46,209 nt of DNA, taken from Lentisphaeraceae bacterium (GTDB lineage Bacteria; Verrucomicrobiota; Kiritimatiellia; RFP12; DVOR01). Below are positions 1-7,356 of the stretch, piece by piece. Each line of letters begins with the position of its first letter. The stretch's first letter is position 1. The translations under genes were made by a program, and so were the position numbers. The stretch covers positions 1 to 46,209 of the forward strand of contig SFJE01000014.1 in the NCBI GenBank assembly GCA_004555175.1. Direction: 5' to 3'. The notes under the pieces were generated by a model. The model made no database searches. It worked only from the letters and a program-made list of their open reading frames with translations, and was not told the origin of the DNA.

Positions 1-75
1 GGTAGGCCCTAGGTCGAGGCGAGGTAGGCCCTAGGTCGAGGCGAGGTAGGCCCTAGGTCGAGGCGAGGTAGGCGC
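1..75. repeat. 22-bp direct tandem repeat, three perfect copies, cut by window edge
   Basis: Three identical 22-bp units lie head to tail at 1-22, 23-44 and 45-66, and a fourth begins GGTAGGC at 67 before diverging. Each unit contains the palindrome CCTAGG. The array touches the left edge of the window, so its full copy number is unknown. No ORF with coding character crosses it. The period equals that of the unrelated array at 19775-19861. Confidence 0.9.
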
Positions 76-390
76 GGGGGCATCTTGAAGCCGGGCGCTC
101 GCTGACGCTCGCTGCGCGGCAAATATGCCGCGCCACAGAAGGCCGAAGGCGCTATGCCAACACCGTTGACGGCAAGTGGAGGGCTGGCCATTCGGTAAGG
201 GGGCCACATGCCGGGCGGGGCGGAGGCCAGGGCACGGCCATTGGAGCGCCCGGTCAATCTCGCCGAAGTGAGCGCCCTGCGCTCCCCGAGGTGTGGAGGC
301 AAGCAGCCATCACGCGGAAAAGGGCAAAAAAGATGGCGGCCGCTGAAGGAGCGACCGCCGCTTTGGTGTGTTCCGAGTAGGGAACGAGGA
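76..390. other. Intergenic region with degraded hairpin repeats
   Basis: No convincing gene is present. The stretch at 137-163 resembles 8851-8877 at most positions (shared cores CCGAAGG and GCTATG). A hairpin with stem GAGCGC/GCGCTC near 269-283 resembles the paired-stem elements at 8775-8850 and 19578-19640. The right end holds the terminator of the neighbouring minus-strand gene. Confidence 0.6.
326..359 (-). terminator. Rho-independent terminator of the coiled-coil gene
   Basis: On the minus strand a 9-bp stem (GGCGGTCGC / GCGGCCGCC, one G-T pair) with a 7-nt loop is followed, after three bases, by six T. It lies about 30 bp past the stop codon at 391. Confidence 0.85.
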
Positions 391-1497
391 TTAGTCGAGG
401 AAGAAGACTTCGTCGCCCTGCTTGATCTCATCCTGCTTCCAATCGGCGAGGATGTCGCAGACGATGGTGCCGATTTCCTTGGTGACCGAGCGCAGGCGAA
501 TCTTGCCAACGATGGTGTGGTCATTGCTGGCGCGGCGGAGGAAGTATTCAACTTCGGGCAGCTTGCGATCGCCCTCTTCGCCGATGAGTTCCTTGAGGGC
601 TTCATCGGAGAGCTTGACGAGGCAGTAGTTATACTCGTTGTTGACGCGGACGACGGTGCCCTTGACGCCGGCAACCATATTGGCCGTGGCAGCGGCAGGG
701 CCGGAGCCGGTGGCGCCATTCTTGGCGAACTCTTCGATGACCTTCTTGAGCTTCTCGTTTTCGGCGCGGAGGGTTTCAAGCTCTTCGGTGGCCTTGTCGA
801 GGTCGGCCTGGAGGGCCTGCTTATCGTTCTCGAGGGTCGAGATCTGATCCTTGAGTTCCACGATTTCGCCTTCGAGGCGGGCCTTTTCGGATTCGAGCTG
901 AGCGATCTGCTCTTCCTTAGCCTGGATGGTCTTGAGCGATTCGCGGCCCTGCTTCTTGACCTTGTTGAGGTCGGCAACGGTCTCTTCATACTCCTCGCGG
1001 AGCTTGGTGAGCTGGTCGCGGATATTGTTCATACGGGTGCGCTGAGCGGTGGCCTTCTTGAGAATCTCCTCCAGGGCGGTGGCCATCGGCGCGCCTTCGG
1101 TGACGGGGTTGCCCTGATAGTCACGCTCGGGCTTGCCTTCGGCGTTGAGCACATAGACCTCATCGAGGTCGCTGGGGTTGGGGATGGCGTAGCTCTTGGC
1201 GTCGATCTTCTCGTAGGCCTGCTTATAGGTTTCCCAGAAGTCTGAGGTGTCGGGGGTGATGTCGGCCGTGGCGAGGGTGACATCCGAGATATCGCGCGCC
1301 TCATGGTCGCCAGCGACATTCGTGATCTCGGGCTCATCGGCCTCGAAGGTGCGGGCAATGCTCTCGGTGAAGTCACGGAAGGCGGTGTTCCGGTCGATCA
1401 ACAGGTTTTTCTTGGCATAACTCGCCATAGCAAACCACAGCGAGACGCCATTGAGCATAAGGGTCAAGATGACCAAGATACGCAGAAGAATATTCAT
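391..1497 (-). CDS. Membrane-anchored coiled-coil protein of unknown function
   Basis: This 368-residue protein begins with one hydrophobic segment (about residues 4-26) that could be an uncleaved anchor or signal. An acidic region follows. Residues about 150-265 are a long charged heptad-type coiled coil rich in E, K, L and A. A glycine-alanine linker leads to a C-terminal beta-rich domain of about 95 residues (from VKGTVVRVNNEYNYCLV to GDEVFFLD). That domain resembles the small barrel-like domain often seen at the end of exported coiled-coil proteins in Verrucomicrobia and relatives (inference from pattern). The start is supported by GAGGT seven bases upstream and a promoter at 1543-1571. 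It is transcribed alone and ends in a clear terminator. I do not recognise a specific function; an envelope or cell-shape role is only a guess. Confidence 0.8.
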   Translation of the reverse strand: MNILLRILVILTLMLNGVSLWFAMASYAKKNLLIDRNTAFRDFTESIARTFEADEPEITNVAGDHEARDISDVTLATADITPDTSDFWETYKQAYEKIDAKSYAIPNPSDLDEVYVLNAEGKPERDYQGNPVTEGAPMATALEEILKKATAQRTRMNNIRDQLTKLREEYEETVADLNKVKKQGRESLKTIQAKEEQIAQLESEKARLEGEIVELKDQISTLENDKQALQADLDKATEELETLRAENEKLKKVIEEFAKNGATGSGPAAATANMVAGVKGTVVRVNNEYNYCLVKLSDEALKELIGEEGDRKLPEVEYFLRRASNDHTIVGKIRLRSVTKEIGTIVCDILADWKQDEIKQGDEVFFLD

Positions 1498-1542
1498 GTT
1501 TCTACCTCGAGTATTCGGTTGTAATCTCTCACAACACCTTTA

Positions 1543-1571
1543 AGTTTAGCGGAAGCCGCTCGCACTTGCAA
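1543..1571 (-). promoter_or_regulatory. Sigma70-type promoter for the coiled-coil gene
   Basis: On the minus strand, -35 TTGCAA (1566-1571) and -10 TAAACT (1543-1548) are separated by 17 bp. The predicted start lies about 40 bp before the ATG at 1497. Confidence 0.7.
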
Positions 1572-1584
1572 GACTTTTCTGCAC

Positions 1585-2424
1585 TTAAAGCAAGATATTA
1601 TCAATCAGCCGGAGGCCATCCTTGCGGCAAGCGAGGAGGATCGCGGAGGCGCCAGGGGCCACTTGTTGCAGGGGCACGAGGGTCTCGGCATCGACCACGG
1701 TGGCGTAATCGGGCGCCCAGCCGGCGGCGGTGACGGTCTGGCGGATGGCGGTCTCCAGCACCTCTGCGCTGCGTTCGCCAGCGTCGACGGCGGCCTTGGC
1801 GGCGAAGAGCGAGCGGCTGAGGGAGAGGGCCGTGGCGCGCTGTTCGGGCGTGAGGTAGGTATTGCGGGAGGACTTGGCCAGGCCGTCGCTATCGCGCACG
1901 ATGGGGGCACGGACGATTTCGATGGGGAAGTTCAGGTCGCGCACCATGCGGCGGATGACGGCCACCTGCTGGAAATCCTTCTGCCCGAAGACGGCAACAT
2001 CCGGGGCGACGATATTGAAGAGTTTGGCGACCACGGTGCAGACGCCGCGGAAGTGGATCGGCCGCTGCGCGCCGCAATAACCCTTGGAGAGGCGCGTCTC
2101 CTCCACCCAGGTGCTGGCGTCCTGCGGGTACATATCGCCCGGCTGGGGGAGGAAGCAGGCGGCGGCGCCTTCAGCCTGGCAGAGGGCGAGGTCGTCGGCC
2201 TCCTTGTGCGGATAGGCATCGTAGTCCTCGTTGGGGGCGAACTGCGTGGGGTTGACGAAGATGGAGACGACGACCGTGTCGCAGCGCTTGCGCGCCTCGC
2301 GAATGAGCGAGAGGTGGCCCTCGTGGAGGTAGCCCATCGTGGGGACCAGGCCAATGACGCGCCCAAGGCGCTTCTGCTCCATGCACCAGGCGTGGAGTTC
2401 TGTGGGGGAGGTGAAGGTTTGCAT
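1585..2424 (-). CDS. panC: Pantothenate synthetase (pantoate-beta-alanine ligase)
   Basis: PanC joins pantoate and beta-alanine with ATP to make pantothenate, the precursor of coenzyme A, in the cytosol. The sequence has the nucleotidyl-transferase signature VPTMGYLHEGHLSL (HxGH type) near the N-terminus, then SIFVNPTQFAPNEDYDAYP, VFGQKDFQQ and the KSSRNTYL segment, over 279 residues, the usual family length. I chose the ATG at 2424, not the in-frame TTG five codons upstream, because AAAGGA lies at the right spacing before the ATG. It follows metG by 15 bp and is probably the last gene of a Gfo/Idh-metG-panC transcript. No panB or panD is in view. Confidence 0.95.
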   Translation of the reverse strand: MQTFTSPTELHAWCMEQKRLGRVIGLVPTMGYLHEGHLSLIREARKRCDTVVVSIFVNPTQFAPNEDYDAYPHKEADDLALCQAEGAAACFLPQPGDMYPQDASTWVEETRLSKGYCGAQRPIHFRGVCTVVAKLFNIVAPDVAVFGQKDFQQVAVIRRMVRDLNFPIEIVRAPIVRDSDGLAKSSRNTYLTPEQRATALSLSRSLFAAKAAVDAGERSAEVLETAIRQTVTAAGWAPDYATVVDAETLVPLQQVAPGASAILLACRKDGLRLIDNILL

Positions 2425-2439
2425 GGAGCTTCCTTTCAA

Positions 2440-4503
2440 TTAGTGCAGGCGCGCGCCGGGGGCGGTGGGGGTGACCGGCTGCATCACGCGGAAGGATCCG
2501 TCGGGATCGGTGGAGACCACGATCATCCCTTCCGAAACGCCAAAGCGCATCTTACGCGGGGCGAGGTTGGCCACCATCACCACCTGCTTGCCGATAAGCG
2601 CCTCGGGGGCGTAGCTCTTGCGAATGCCGGCAAAGACGTTGCGCGGCTTGGCTTCGCCCACATCGAGCGTCAGGTGCAGCAGCTTATCCGAGCCCTCGAC
2701 CGCCTCGGCGGTGAGCACGGTAGCCACGCGCAGATCCACCTTCGCGAAGTCCTCGATGGAGATGGTCTCGGCCAACGGCTCGGGGAAGGCGGTCTCGGCG
2801 GGCTTGGTGGCCAACTGCCGCGCGCCCTTCTTCACATCCTTCTCGGTCAGGGTCTTAGCTGTCTCCTTGAGCGTCTCCTTGGAGGCCTCGACCATCGCCT
2901 CGACGGCCTTGGGGTCGATGCGCGCGGCCAGGTGCTCGTAGGCGCCGATGGTGCCACTCTCGAGGGTCTTGGCCGCATCGGCAAAGGTGTAGGGCGCTTC
3001 GCCAAAGAGCCTTTCCACCTTCTCGGCGTAGCTCGGAAGGACGGGCTTGAGGGCGATTGCCATCAAGCGGAAGAGGTTGAGGGTGCCGGAGAGGACTGCG
3101 CGCGTGGCCTCGACATCCTCCTTGACCAGCTTCCAGGGCATCTTGGCATCGAAGAGCTGGTTGGCCTTATCGGCCCACTCGCGCACCAGGACCATCGCGC
3201 GGCAGAAGTCGCGCTTCTCGTAGGCAGCGAGGACCTCGGGCAACTGCGCACGGCAGGCCTCCAGGAGTTCGCGGCTCTCGGGGTCCATCGCGCTGAGGGT
3301 GCCGCCGCAGCTCTTGTTGATCATCTGCGCGCCGCGGGAGGCGAGGTTGGTGATCTTGCCCACCAGGTCGGAGTTCACGCGGCCAACGAAGTCCTGCAGG
3401 TTCAGGTCCATATCGTCGACCGTGCCATTGAGCTTGCAGGCGTAGTAGAAGCGCAGGGCCTGGGCGTTCAGGTGCTTGAGGTAGGTGGCCGCGGAGATGA
3501 AGGTGCCCTTGCTCTTGCTCATCTTCTCGCCATTGACCTGCAGGAAGCCGTGGACGAAGACCTGCGAGGGCGTGCGCCAGCCGGCATTCTCCAGCAGCGC
3601 CGGCCAGAAGAGGCAGTGAAAGCGGACAATGTCCTTGCCGATGAAGTGATAGACCTCGGTCTTAGGATCCTGCCACCACTGCTCGAGCGTCTGCCCATGC
3701 GCCTTGGCCCAGCGCTCCAGGGTGGCCATATAACCCACCGGCGCGTCGAGCCACACATAGAAGAACTTGTCCTGCTCGCCGGGGATGGCGAAGCCGAAGT
3801 AAGGCTTATCGCGCGAGATGTTCCACCCGCGCAGCGGCTCGTTGAACCACTCGAGGAGCTTGCCGGCGGTGGCCGCGTCGGTATGGGCGGGGATCCAGGC
3901 CTTGAGGAAGTCGCGGAAGGGCTCGAGCTCGAAGAAGAGCTGCTCGCTCGCGCGCATCACCGGCTTCCCGCCACAGACCGCGCAGTAGGGCTCAACCAAC
4001 TCATTGGCGTTGTAGGTGGCGTTGCAGACCTCGCAACCGTCGCCATACTGGTCCTTTGCGCCACACTTCGGACAGGTGCCCTTGACGAAGCGCCCGGGGA
4101 GAAACATCCCGCAGTGCTCGCAGTAGAGCTGCTCAACGCTCCGGCGAGAGATGAGGCCGCGCTCCTTCAAGCGCAGATAGATGGACTCGGAGAGGGCGCG
4201 GTTCTCGTCGCAATTCGTCGAGCCATAGAGGTCGAAGCCCATCTCAAAGGCACCAAACTCCTTGACGCGGGCGCGGTAGGAGCGATTGATAAGCGCCTCG
4301 GGAGTGATGCCCTCCTTGCGCGCGCGGATCATAATCGGCGTGCCGTGCGTATCATCCGCGCAGACGTAGACGCAGTCGTTGCCCATCATCTTCTGATAGC
4401 GCACCCAGAAATCCGTCTGCAAATACTCCACCAAATGGCCCAAGTGCAGCGCCCCGTTCGCATACGGCAGCGCGCTCGTCACCACAATCTTCCGCTTCTC
4501 CAT
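2440..4503 (-). CDS. metG: Methionyl-tRNA synthetase with C-terminal tRNA-binding domain
   Basis: MetG charges tRNA-Met with methionine. The 687-residue sequence shows the class I signatures HLGH (residues 20-23) and KMSKS (327-331). Two zinc knuckles are formed by Cys 128/131/144/147 and Cys 157/160/174/177, as in the four-cysteine-pair MetRS type. The C-terminal roughly 105 residues (from about 580, IEDFAKVDLRVATV onward) form an EMAP/Trbp111-like OB domain that aids tRNA binding and dimerisation. A lysine- and threonine-rich linker joins it to the anticodon domain. AAGGAGAG precedes the ATG. It sits 29 bp after the Gfo/Idh gene and 15 bp before panC, so co-transcription is likely. Confidence 0.97.
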   Translation of the reverse strand: MEKRKIVVTSALPYANGALHLGHLVEYLQTDFWVRYQKMMGNDCVYVCADDTHGTPIMIRARKEGITPEALINRSYRARVKEFGAFEMGFDLYGSTNCDENRALSESIYLRLKERGLISRRSVEQLYCEHCGMFLPGRFVKGTCPKCGAKDQYGDGCEVCNATYNANELVEPYCAVCGGKPVMRASEQLFFELEPFRDFLKAWIPAHTDAATAGKLLEWFNEPLRGWNISRDKPYFGFAIPGEQDKFFYVWLDAPVGYMATLERWAKAHGQTLEQWWQDPKTEVYHFIGKDIVRFHCLFWPALLENAGWRTPSQVFVHGFLQVNGEKMSKSKGTFISAATYLKHLNAQALRFYYACKLNGTVDDMDLNLQDFVGRVNSDLVGKITNLASRGAQMINKSCGGTLSAMDPESRELLEACRAQLPEVLAAYEKRDFCRAMVLVREWADKANQLFDAKMPWKLVKEDVEATRAVLSGTLNLFRLMAIALKPVLPSYAEKVERLFGEAPYTFADAAKTLESGTIGAYEHLAARIDPKAVEAMVEASKETLKETAKTLTEKDVKKGARQLATKPAETAFPEPLAETISIEDFAKVDLRVATVLTAEAVEGSDKLLHLTLDVGEAKPRNVFAGIRKSYAPEALIGKQVVMVANLAPRKMRFGVSEGMIVVSTDPDGSFRVMQPVTPTAPGARLH

Positions 4504-4532
4504 CGTTCTCTCTCCTTAGTAAGCAAAGTCGA

Positions 4533-5786
4533 CTACCGCCCGGCCAGCTTCAGCGCGCCCTGCTGGCGGCGGCTCTCCTCGGCGGCGAAGGCAATCCGGT
4601 GGCTCTCCAGGGAGACCTCAAAGATCTCGCCCCAGCCCGCCGGGTCGGCCGCCGTCAACTGCCGCACCAGCTCGTCCATCAGCCCAAAGTCGCCGCCGCC
4701 GTGGCCCGAGCCCATCGGCACGCCGGCCTCCAACACGCTATCCCACACCTCGGTGGTGCGCGTGTCGAAGTGGTAAATCGTCAAGGTCCGGCCATTGCCC
4801 ACAATCTCGCCGCGCGTACCAAAGACCTTCGTCTCGCGGCCGCCGGTGTAGGTGTAGCTCTCCATCTGGTGGGCCACGGTGATGCCGCCCTCGAACTGCA
4901 GATTCACCACCTGGTGATCGACCGCGTCATTATCGCAGGCATAGACGCAGCGGCCGTAGGGCCCCTCGCGCAACATCGCCTCCATCGCCTCATCGCGCTT
5001 ATCCACAAAGGGATAGCGGTAGTCCTGCCGCTCCAAGTAAATCTTCCGTGCCGAGTAGGGGCACGCGCGCTCCACCTCCGCCGGGCAATCCAAGCACCGA
5101 TCGGCCGCGCCCGCAGGCTTGTGCGCCGCGTTGAAGTGGAAGGTGCTCCCAAAGCTCGAGACGCCCGTACAACGCTTCCCGCCCAACCACCAAACAAACT
5201 GATCGAAGTCGTGGCAGCACTTCTGCAAGATCATCGGCGTGGCGCGCTCGGTATTCCCCCAGTTCCCCCGGCAGAAGCTGTGCGCCGCGTGCATATAGGC
5301 CACCGGCTCAAGGTGCTGAATGCTCACCACCTCCCCAATCGCCCCACCCTGCAGCAAATCGTGCAACTTCTTGAAGTAGACCGTATACCGCAGCACGTGG
5401 CCCAGGATGACCAGCCGCGGCTGCACCTCGCGCACCTTCGCCGCCAACTTCTCGCACTCGGCCCACGTCCGCGCCATCGGCTTTTCCAGCAACAGATGAT
5501 AGCCGGCATCCAAACACGCAATCGCGGGCTCCACGTGCAGCGCATCGGGCATCGCAATCACCATCACATCGCACTTGGGCTTCGCCGCCACCGCCTCCGA
5601 CCAATCGCCCCACTGCGCCTCGGGCCCCAACCCGTGCGCCTGAGCCACCGCCGCGCGCGCCGCCGGATTGATGTCCGCCACACCCACCACCTTCACCTTC
5701 TGCGGGTAGGCTGCGGCATAGGCTGCATAGGTCCGCCCGCGGTCGCCGGCGCCCAAAATCACCATCGTTATTGCTGCTCGCTCCAT
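4533..5786 (-). CDS. Gfo/Idh/MocA-family NAD(P)-dependent oxidoreductase
   Basis: The 417-residue protein opens with a Rossmann motif (VILGAGDRGRTYA) and carries the EKP motif in LLLEKPMARTW, the usual site of the family's catalytic lysine. The C-terminal alpha/beta domain holds a cysteine cluster (CLDCPAEVERACPYS) that could bind a metal or be structural; this variant occurs in some sugar-dehydrogenase-like members. Such enzymes oxidise or reduce sugars, inositols or their derivatives; the substrate cannot be told here. The ATG at 5786 is chosen because AAGGAG precedes it and residues upstream are arginine-rich and unlike the family. It is probably the first gene of an operon with metG and panC, an association with no obvious metabolic logic. 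Confidence 0.9.
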   Translation of the reverse strand: MERAAITMVILGAGDRGRTYAAYAAAYPQKVKVVGVADINPAARAAVAQAHGLGPEAQWGDWSEAVAAKPKCDVMVIAMPDALHVEPAIACLDAGYHLLLEKPMARTWAECEKLAAKVREVQPRLVILGHVLRYTVYFKKLHDLLQGGAIGEVVSIQHLEPVAYMHAAHSFCRGNWGNTERATPMILQKCCHDFDQFVWWLGGKRCTGVSSFGSTFHFNAAHKPAGAADRCLDCPAEVERACPYSARKIYLERQDYRYPFVDKRDEAMEAMLREGPYGRCVYACDNDAVDHQVVNLQFEGGITVAHQMESYTYTGGRETKVFGTRGEIVGNGRTLTIYHFDTRTTEVWDSVLEAGVPMGSGHGGGDFGLMDELVRQLTAADPAGWGEIFEVSLESHRIAFAAEESRRQQGALKLAGR

Positions 5787-5818
5787 CGCGATCTCTCCTT
5801 CTGCAAAAAACGCCCCCC

Positions 5819-5827
5819 ATTGTAGCA
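5819..5827 (-). promoter_or_regulatory. Extended -10 promoter for the Gfo/Idh-metG-panC operon
   Basis: On the minus strand TGTGCTACAAT is present: -10 TACAAT with a TGC extension. No good -35 lies 17 bp upstream. The same TRTGCTAYAMT pattern occurs before mraY, the Fe-alcohol dehydrogenase gene and tRNA-Ala. Confidence 0.55.
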
Positions 5828-5835
5828 CAATTCTT

Positions 5836-5944
5836 CCGCCGGAGGCGCGTGAGAGTGGCCAGGCCGCTACGCGGCGGCTGGCCGTAAAGGGCGTTGCCCG
5901 TTCTGACGGGCCGCGTCCTCGCGGCCCTCTCACGCGCCGGGCGG
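5836..5944. repeat. Cloverleaf-like palindromic element with three internal hairpins
   Basis: A perfect 12-bp outer stem pairs 5844-5855 (GGCGCGTGAGAG) with 5927-5938, and CCGCC/GGCGG extends it. Inside are three separate hairpins: 5857-5883 (GGCCAG/CTGGCC over GCCGC/GCGGC), 5889-5899 (GGGC/GCCC) and 5908-5927 (GGGCCGC/GCGGCCC, sharing the C at 5927 with the outer stem). It lies in the roughly 300-bp gap between divergent genes and codes for no recognisable protein. Related words (CTCACGCG, short GC hairpins) recur at 13075-13135. Confidence 0.8.
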
Positions 5945-6041
5945 AGCGGAAAGACCAGCGCAAGCGGACGCAGGAAGCGCCTTCCGAAAAAAAGTGAAAA
6001 AGGCTGTAGATTTTTGCGGAAGGGTGCGTTCTTATGGGGTG

Positions 6042-6056
6042 TGAGCATGGTGCTCA
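6042..6056. promoter_or_regulatory. Short inverted repeat upstream of the collagen-like gene
   Basis: TGAGCA (6042-6047) and TGCTCA (6051-6056) form a perfect 6-bp dyad around TGG, 29 bp before the ATG at 6085. Its place in the promoter or leader region suggests an operator or leader hairpin. No clear -35/-10 pair was found around it. Confidence 0.4.
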
Positions 6057-6084
6057 TAGTGATTCAAGTTGAAAGGTTCATACA

Positions 6085-6675
6085 ATGAAGACGATGATGA
6101 TGGTTGCGGCGTTGGCTTTGGGGCTTGGGGCTTGGCAGATGGCTTATGCGCAGGAAGCAGCTCCGGCCGAAGTGGCCGAGACCCCGGCTGTTGAGGCCGT
6201 GGCCGAAGGTGAAGCGGTTGAGGCTGAGGCGGGTAAGCCCGCTCCGGAAGAGGTCCGCAAGATGCGCCGCCGCGCGGCGATGAAGAAGCAGCGTGGCCCC
6301 AAGGGCGAGTGCAAGGCCAAGGAAGGTTGCCCGAAGGCTGAGGGGAAGTGCCCGAAGGCCAAGGATGGCGAGTGCCCCAAGGGCGAGGGCAAGCGCCCGG
6401 AAGCCAAGGGCCCCAAGGGCGAGAAGCCGGCGTGCGCGTGCGGTTGCCCGGCGTGCGGGAAGGGCCCGAAGGCTGAAGGCCCCCGTGGCCCTCGCGGCCC
6501 GAAGGGTGAGCGTGGGATGAAGGGCGAAGGTCCCCGTGGCCCGAAGGGTGAGCGCGGCATGAAGGGCGAAGGCCCCCGCCGTCCCCGCGGTCCGCGTCCG
6601 GCGCCTGAGGCGGCTCCGGCTCCTGAAGCGGCTCCCGAGGCGGCTCCGGCCCCCGAGGCGCCTGTGGCGGAGTAA
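6085..6675 (+). CDS. Exported Cys/Lys-rich protein with collagen-like Gly-X-Y repeats
   Basis: The 196-residue protein has a signal peptide (residues 1 to about 22, ending MAYAQ), then an Ala/Glu-rich acidic stretch. A basic region (about 57-130) follows with eight cysteines at 76, 82, 89, 97, 117, 119, 121 and 124 in repeated KGEC/GCPK/GKCPK words. Residues about 132-170 form collagen-type Gly-X-Y triplets, including two copies of GPRGPKGERGMKGE. The tail is Pro-Glu-Ala rich. The ATG is preceded by GAAAGG. A strong terminator follows, so it is its own transcript, directly before a sigma factor and kinase. No family is recognised. Cys-X-Cys spacing could bind metal, and the triplets could trimerise; both are inference. 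Low-complexity composition makes database matches unreliable. Confidence 0.85.
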   Translation: MKTMMMVAALALGLGAWQMAYAQEAAPAEVAETPAVEAVAEGEAVEAEAGKPAPEEVRKMRRRAAMKKQRGPKGECKAKEGCPKAEGKCPKAKDGECPKGEGKRPEAKGPKGEKPACACGCPACGKGPKAEGPRGPRGPKGERGMKGEGPRGPKGERGMKGEGPRRPRGPRPAPEAAPAPEAAPEAAPAPEAPVAE

Positions 6676-6691
6676 GACCTGTTTGGTTGGG

Positions 6692-6727
6692 AAACGCGCT
6701 GCGGAGAGCTCTTCGCAGCGCGTTTTT
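6692..6727 (+). terminator. Rho-independent terminator after the collagen-like gene
   Basis: An 11-bp stem (AACGCGCTGCG at 6693-6703 with CGCAGCGCGTT at 6714-6724) is followed by a run of T to 6727. It ends only 10 bp before the first possible sigma-factor start. Confidence 0.93.
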
Positions 6728-6736
6728 TGGTATTTT

Positions 6737-7342
6737 ATGGGTATGGACAAGGTGACGAAAGCGCAGATTGCTGAAGCGTTTATGGCGCATCGCGCGCAGT
6801 TGCTGGCGGTGATTCAGCGGCAGTTGCACCCGGTGTTGCTCAAGCGCCTGGCGTATGAGGATGTGCTGCAGAGCGCGTGCGAGGAGGCGATGAAGCGCTT
6901 GGGGTACTTTGAGGTCTCGCCCGAGGTGCCGATTTACTTCAAGTTGCGGACGGTGGTGCTGCAGGTGTTGGCGGATTTGGAGCGTAAGCACTTGCAGGCC
7001 AAGAGCCGCGATGCCTTCCGCGAGCAGGAGTTGGCCGAGGGCGTGGGGTCGGCCGAGGGAGCACAGGGAGGGCGAATGAACTGGGGGCAGATCGTCGCGG
7101 AGGTCTCCTCGCCCGGGTCGCACATGGCCCGCGTGGAGCGCAATGGGTTGCTGCGCCAGGCGATTGCCGCGCTCCCCGAGCAGGATCGGCAGATTCTCGT
7201 GCTGCGCCACTTTGATGAAATGGGCAATGCCGCCTGCGCCGAGATTCTGGGGATCGACCCCAAGGCCGCCTCAATCCGCTACAAGCGGGCCCTGGAGCGA
7301 CTCCAGCGGCGGTTGATGGAGCTCTCGTGTTTCAGGAATTAG
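6737..7342 (+). CDS. ECF-like RNA polymerase sigma factor
   Basis: About 200 residues with a region-2-like helical N-terminal half (AYEDVLQSACEEAMKRLGYF, then KLRTVVLQVLADLERKHLQA). The clear region 4 helix-turn-helix runs LPEQDRQILVLRHF, then AEILGIDPKAASIRYKRAL. This matches ECF-type sigma factors of the kind paired with Ser/Thr kinases in planctomycetes and related PVC bacteria (known family behaviour). Two ATGs (6737, 6743) are possible. Neither has a good Shine-Dalgarno sequence because the preceding gene's terminator occupies that space, which suggests weak or unusual initiation. Its 3' end abuts the kinase gene, so the two are probably co-transcribed and the kinase may control sigma activity (inference). 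Confidence 0.88.
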   Translation: MGMDKVTKAQIAEAFMAHRAQLLAVIQRQLHPVLLKRLAYEDVLQSACEEAMKRLGYFEVSPEVPIYFKLRTVVLQVLADLERKHLQAKSRDAFREQELAEGVGSAEGAQGGRMNWGQIVAEVSSPGSHMARVERNGLLRQAIAALPEQDRQILVLRHFDEMGNAACAEILGIDPKAASIRYKRALERLQRRLMELSCFRN

Positions 7343-7356
7343 AGGACAGCGAACAG

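Noticed and set aside
208..1245. Long plus-strand frame (345 codons) opposite the coiled-coil gene
   Set aside because: It mirrors the codon pattern of the minus-strand gene, has no ribosome site or domain and gives an implausible E/G/L-rich protein.
1663..4776. Plus-strand frame of 1037 codons antisense to panC and metG
   Set aside because: High GC removes stop codons from the antisense frame. The real genes on the minus strand have clear motifs; the plus frame has none.
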